Assembly (NCBI GenBank): GCA_920105625.2
Contig: OV050030.1
Location: forward strand, 149,647,488 to 149,711,487
Reading direction: 5' to 3'
Length of the DNA: 64,000 nt
Origin: Clusia tigrina
Taxonomy: Eukaryota; Arthropoda; Insecta; Diptera; Clusiidae
The notes beneath the pieces were generated by a model. It did no database searches, was not told the origin of the DNA, and worked only from the letters and a program-made list of their open reading frames with translations. Shown piece by piece: positions 60,790-64,000 of the stretch. The first letter of the stretch is position 1. Every line of letters starts with the position of its first letter. Both the position numbers and the translations under genes were made by a program.

Positions 60790-61347
60790 TCATTGATCCT
60801 TTTTCCGTTGTGGGTTGTAGAGCAGAACCAAGTCGCCTTCCTCGAAGCTCTTGGAGTATGCTCGCAGATCATACCTTGCTTTCATCTTGTTGCTCCTTAG
60901 GAGGGTGCTGTCTCTCACGAGCTGATGGATTTCGTCCAACTCCCTTCGTTTTCTAGCTACGAATTCGTCTACTCCAAGCTGCTCTGTAGAATTTACCCCA
61001 AACTGTAGATCCGCTGGCAGCCTCAGATCCGAGCCGAAGAGCACCTTCGCCGGGGAATACGTAGTTGTGTCGTGTACTGCGGATCTATAGGCCAATAAGA
61101 GCGTTGCGTTGTGCCGATCCCAGTCGCTCTGATGACCGTCTACAACCTTTCGGAGATGTTTCACTATCGTGCGATTAAAACGCTCGACCATACCGTCTGA
61201 CTGCGGATGAAGCGGCGTTGTGCGTGTTTTTTTAACCCCTAGCATTGCGCATAGTTGCTGAAACAATCTAGACTCGAAATTTCTACCTTGATCCGAGTGC
61301 AGCTCCAAAGGGACTCCAAATCGGGATATCCAGTTTTCAATCAACAC
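60790..61347 (-). pseudogene. integrase C-terminal half
   Basis: 185 codons with LELHSDQGRNFES (second catalytic Asp), HPQSDGMVERFNRTI (catalytic Glu), then the C-terminal region with TTYSPAKVLFGSDLRLP and FEEGDLVLLYNPQRKK. It begins just past a frame break, near 61341-61347, that separates it from the first half. Confidence 0.85.
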
Positions 61348-61979
61348 TCCGGCGACTGTCTAGCTTCCTGATTCGGGTTGGCGTAGACTTCTGGCCACTT
61401 GCTGAAGTAGTCAACAACTACTAGCAGAAACCTATTACCTGCTTCACTAGTAGGAAACGGTCCGGCCACGTCCATTGCTACCCGCTCAAATGGTGCACCC
61501 ACGTTATACTGGTGCATCTTTCCACGGCTTCTAGTTTGAGGTCCCTTCGCCTTGCTGCAACGATCACAAGCACGAACCCACTCTGCCGCTGACTCCCGGC
61601 ATCCGATCCAATAAAACCTCGCCTTGATTTTCTCGACCGTCTTTGATACACCAAAATGCCCCCCACTCGTGTCATCATGATAGGCCTTTAATACCTGTGG
61701 AATTCTGTGCTGGGGTACGATAACCAATCTTCGCGTAGCCTTGCCATCTGCGTTCTCCCAGATCTGAAGTAGACAACCGTCTTCCAGCGTTAAGCTCTGC
61801 CACTGTGCCCAGTACGCCTTCGCTATCGGGCTTTCTCCTGCTATCTCTTCCCACCTTGGCCTTCTGCCCTGCTCTATAGCTGTCATCAGGACCGCTAAAT
61901 CATGATTCTGGTCAGCCCGTATTTCGTCAAGAGACCACTCCTCATCAGGTAGCACGCCTAGGCGGTGGACATTTACCAC
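61341..61979 (-). pseudogene. integrase N-terminal half
   Basis: 212 codons. Zinc-binding: KAYHDDTSGGHFG with H...H (about 110-120), then VRACDRCSKAKG with the Cys pair (about 150-155). Core: RVAMDVAGPFPTSEAGNRFLLVVVDYFSKWPEVYA with the first catalytic Asp. It ends in a premature stop after NPNQEA, where the frame should continue into the C-terminal half. Confidence 0.85.
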
Positions 61980-63979
61980 CGTTCGCCATGTTCGGATTTA
62001 CTGCAATGTGTGCACTCTGCTGCACAGGGGCGGCGTGATAGGGCATCCGCATTGCCATGCTGTCTTCCCTTGCGATGTTCAATAGAGAAATCATAGCTCT
62101 GGATTTGTTCGATCCAGCGCGCAATCTGACCTTCTGGATTCTTAAATCGCAATAACCATGTCAATGCCGCATGATCAGTTCTCAGCTGGAATTTCTGCCC
62201 GTACAAATATTTATGGAAATGTTTAACTGATTCCACTACCGCCAAAAGTTCCCTCCTCGTCACACAGTAATTTCTCTTCGACCTGGACAGTGTTTTGCTA
62301 AATAAAGAAATCACCTTTTCCTCATCGCCGATGACCTGTGAAAGAACACTCCCTATACCAAATCCGCTAGCGTCTGTATCTAGTATACATTTTTCTCCAT
62401 TAACGGGGTACGACAGGATTGGTGCTGAACAGAGTTTCTCCTTCAACAGCCGGAACGTGTCTTCCTGCTTCATATTCCATACGAATCTCTGGTTCTTTCG
62501 GGTCAGTTCGTGAAAACTACCAGCTATGTCCGCGAATGTGGGGACAAATCGCCGATAGTACGTGCATAGTCCGACGAAGCTTCGCAGTTCCTGCAGATTG
62601 GTCGGTCGCAGCCATTCCTTGACCGCTCTTATCTTGTCGTCATCAGTGCGCACTCCGTTGGCTGTAATTACGTGACCGAGGAACTTCACCTCCGTCCGAA
62701 GCCAAGAGCACTTCTTCGCATTCAACTTTAAGCCAGCCGCTTCTATCCTCTCCAAAACCGTCCGCAGATTCCTCAGCAGATCGTCATTACTTTTACCCAT
62801 CACGATGATATCGTCGATGTACACCAGACATATCTTCCCATCGAGTCCGCTCAGAACGCGTTCCATCAGACGCTCAAAAGTTGCCGGTGCGATACAAAGA
62901 CCGAATGGCATCACCAGGAACTGCCACAAGCCATGGCCCACGCTGAAAGCCGTTTTTTCCTTGTCCCTTTCGTCCATCTCCACTTGCCAATATCCACTCT
63001 GAAGATCCAGCCTAAAAAACCATTCCGCACCGGAAAGTGTGTCTAATATGTCGTCGATTCTGAGGAGTGGATAGCTGTCCTTCCTGGTGACGTCATTCAG
63101 CTTCCTGTAGTCAACACAAAACCGCGTACTTCCATCTTTCCTTTTAACCATCACTATTGGGGAGCTCCAGGGACTTGCAGATGGTTCAATCACCTTGTTT
63201 TCATGCATTTCTTCAACCATCCTCGTTGCCTCGTCCAGTTTGGCAAGCGGTACTCTCCTTGTGTGCTGCCGAATCGGCTTCGAGTCCCCTGTATCAATCC
63301 GATGTTTCGTTATCGTGGTCCTGTCACGATCTCTGGGTCCGATCGCGAAAATGGACGAATGTTCCCGCAAGAGTAGTTGAACTTCCTTTCTTTCACTTCC
63401 CGTTAGGTTCTCGGTCCATTCTTGTATCCTGGCTTCCATCGCGGAGACGTTTGCCGGATCACTTTCCTGAGGGTTCTTCATTCCGCCGTAATCGCAATTT
63501 ACGACCATTGACACCTCCGGGCATTGGGCAATCGTTTCCCCTTTCTTTATGACTCTGGGGTGACTTGTTTGGTTCAATACTTGCACTGGAATTTTCCCGT
63601 CTTCTTTCGGAGCGACCAGAGTTTTTCCAACCAAAATTGCAGAGATTGGTGTATCTTTACATGCTTCTACCGTCCACAGTTTTCTCCCGTCAACATCTCC
63701 AATTGCTTCCGCCCAAACCACTACTTCCGAGTTCGGTGGGACAACGTGTCGCTGCTTTACAGTAATCCGCCTTATACTGACTCCGTTAGAGTCCCCCACT
63801 TCCAGTGCCAGTTCCATATTGTTAAACTTCAGGAGGCGTCGTTCCAAGTCCAGTGTTACACCATGCTTCAGCAAGAAATCGATGCCGATTATAACCTCGT
63901 GGACGATATCTGCAGCTATGAGGTCATGCTCCACCGTCATATTGCCAAACGTAAGTGATCCAATTATTTTTCCCGTCAC
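61973..63979 (-). CDS. pol: protease remainder, reverse transcriptase and RNase H ORF, 668 codons
   Basis: The first part has VIIGIDFLLKHGVTLDL, the second half of a retropepsin; the catalytic Asp must lie past base 64000. RT: RFCVDYRKLNDVT, FFRLDLQSGYWQVEMDERDKEKTAF, VYIDDIIVMGKS (catalytic box), LGHVITANGVRTDDDKI. RNase H: DTDASGFGIGSVLSQ, TRRELLAVVESVKHF, RTDHAALTWLLRF, HGNADALSRRPC. It ends shortly after a CTHC-type segment, one frame off from the integrase ORF. All RT and RNase H catalytic residues are present. Confidence 0.9.
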   Translation of the reverse strand: MTGKIIGSLTFGNMTVEHDLIAADIVHEVIIGIDFLLKHGVTLDLERRLLKFNNMELALEVGDSNGVSIRRITVKQRHVVPPNSEVVVWAEAIGDVDGRKLWTVEACKDTPISAILVGKTLVAPKEDGKIPVQVLNQTSHPRVIKKGETIAQCPEVSMVVNCDYGGMKNPQESDPANVSAMEARIQEWTENLTGSERKEVQLLLREHSSIFAIGPRDRDRTTITKHRIDTGDSKPIRQHTRRVPLAKLDEATRMVEEMHENKVIEPSASPWSSPIVMVKRKDGSTRFCVDYRKLNDVTRKDSYPLLRIDDILDTLSGAEWFFRLDLQSGYWQVEMDERDKEKTAFSVGHGLWQFLVMPFGLCIAPATFERLMERVLSGLDGKICLVYIDDIIVMGKSNDDLLRNLRTVLERIEAAGLKLNAKKCSWLRTEVKFLGHVITANGVRTDDDKIRAVKEWLRPTNLQELRSFVGLCTYYRRFVPTFADIAGSFHELTRKNQRFVWNMKQEDTFRLLKEKLCSAPILSYPVNGEKCILDTDASGFGIGSVLSQVIGDEEKVISLFSKTLSRSKRNYCVTRRELLAVVESVKHFHKYLYGQKFQLRTDHAALTWLLRFKNPEGQIARWIEQIQSYDFSIEHRKGRQHGNADALSRRPCAAECTHCSKSEHGERW

Positions 63980-64000
63980 TCGCGCAGATTCTCCAGTCGC

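Larger units (their letters stand above)
60444..64000 (-). mobile_element. mdg1/412-like Ty3/gypsy retrotransposon, 3' part
   Basis: Minus strand: protease remainder, RT, RNase H (63979-61973), integrase (61979-60790), polypurine tract, 3' LTR (60659-60444). The 5' part with gag lies beyond 64000. Only two or three small frame breaks are seen, so this is the youngest-looking single element after the array. Confidence 0.85.

Overview
The window looks like repeat-rich heterochromatin or an accessory region of an insect, most likely a higher dipteran. It holds gypsy/17.6/mdg1-type, BEL/Pao and copia LTR elements, LOA/R1-type LINEs, a mariner, a hAT MITE and a Helitron, all within 64 kb. I found no host protein-coding gene, tRNA, rRNA or CRISPR; essentially every base I can interpret belongs to a transposable element (TE) or a simple repeat.

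Layout: (1) 1-3974, 5' part of a minus-strand Ty3/gypsy element (LTR, PBS, decayed gag, protease with a stop). (2) 3975-5160, minus-strand 17.6-like pol fragment. (3) 5165-13560, a minus-strand LINE interrupted by a copia element (6068-10253, 5-bp target duplication) and a hAT MITE (11271-11782, 8-bp target duplication). (4) 13885-16510, minus-strand gypsy remnant with a 1.3-kb 3' LTR. (5) 16523-18780, minus-strand BEL/Pao remnant. (6) 18987-49340, the main structure: five head-to-tail copies of one about 6-kb errantivirus-like element (gag, pol, env on the minus strand) sharing single LTRs, closed by an outer 5' LTR and bounded on both sides by (TA)n. (7) 49350-51727, minus-strand Helitron 3' half (Pif1-like helicase and 3' hairpin) split by a 990-bp solo LTR. 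(8) 51728-57891, minus-strand BEL/Pao element lacking its 3' LTR. (9) 57892-59297, plus-strand R1-like LINE fragment. (10) 59298-60274, mariner. (11) 60444-64000, minus-strand mdg1/412-like gypsy element, nearly intact pol, cut by the window edge.

The errantivirus array is the most unusual object. All five units carry the same two in-frame stops in pol, lack the integrase zinc-binding domain, have the same env frame break and the same truncated env/3'-LTR junction, while only the outermost 5' LTR has a complete end. This suggests that one dead provirus was multiplied as DNA (LTR-LTR unequal exchange or rolling circle), not by repeated transposition. Units differ by a few substitutions and private deletions and form mosaics of two sequence types. 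Within each unit the control signals are still readable: LTR poly(A) signal, PBS, a U_UUU_UUA gag/pol slip site, and a splice donor/acceptor pair that would create the env start codon at the junction. Most elements across the window lie on the minus strand, as in uni-strand piRNA clusters, but no expression evidence is available here.
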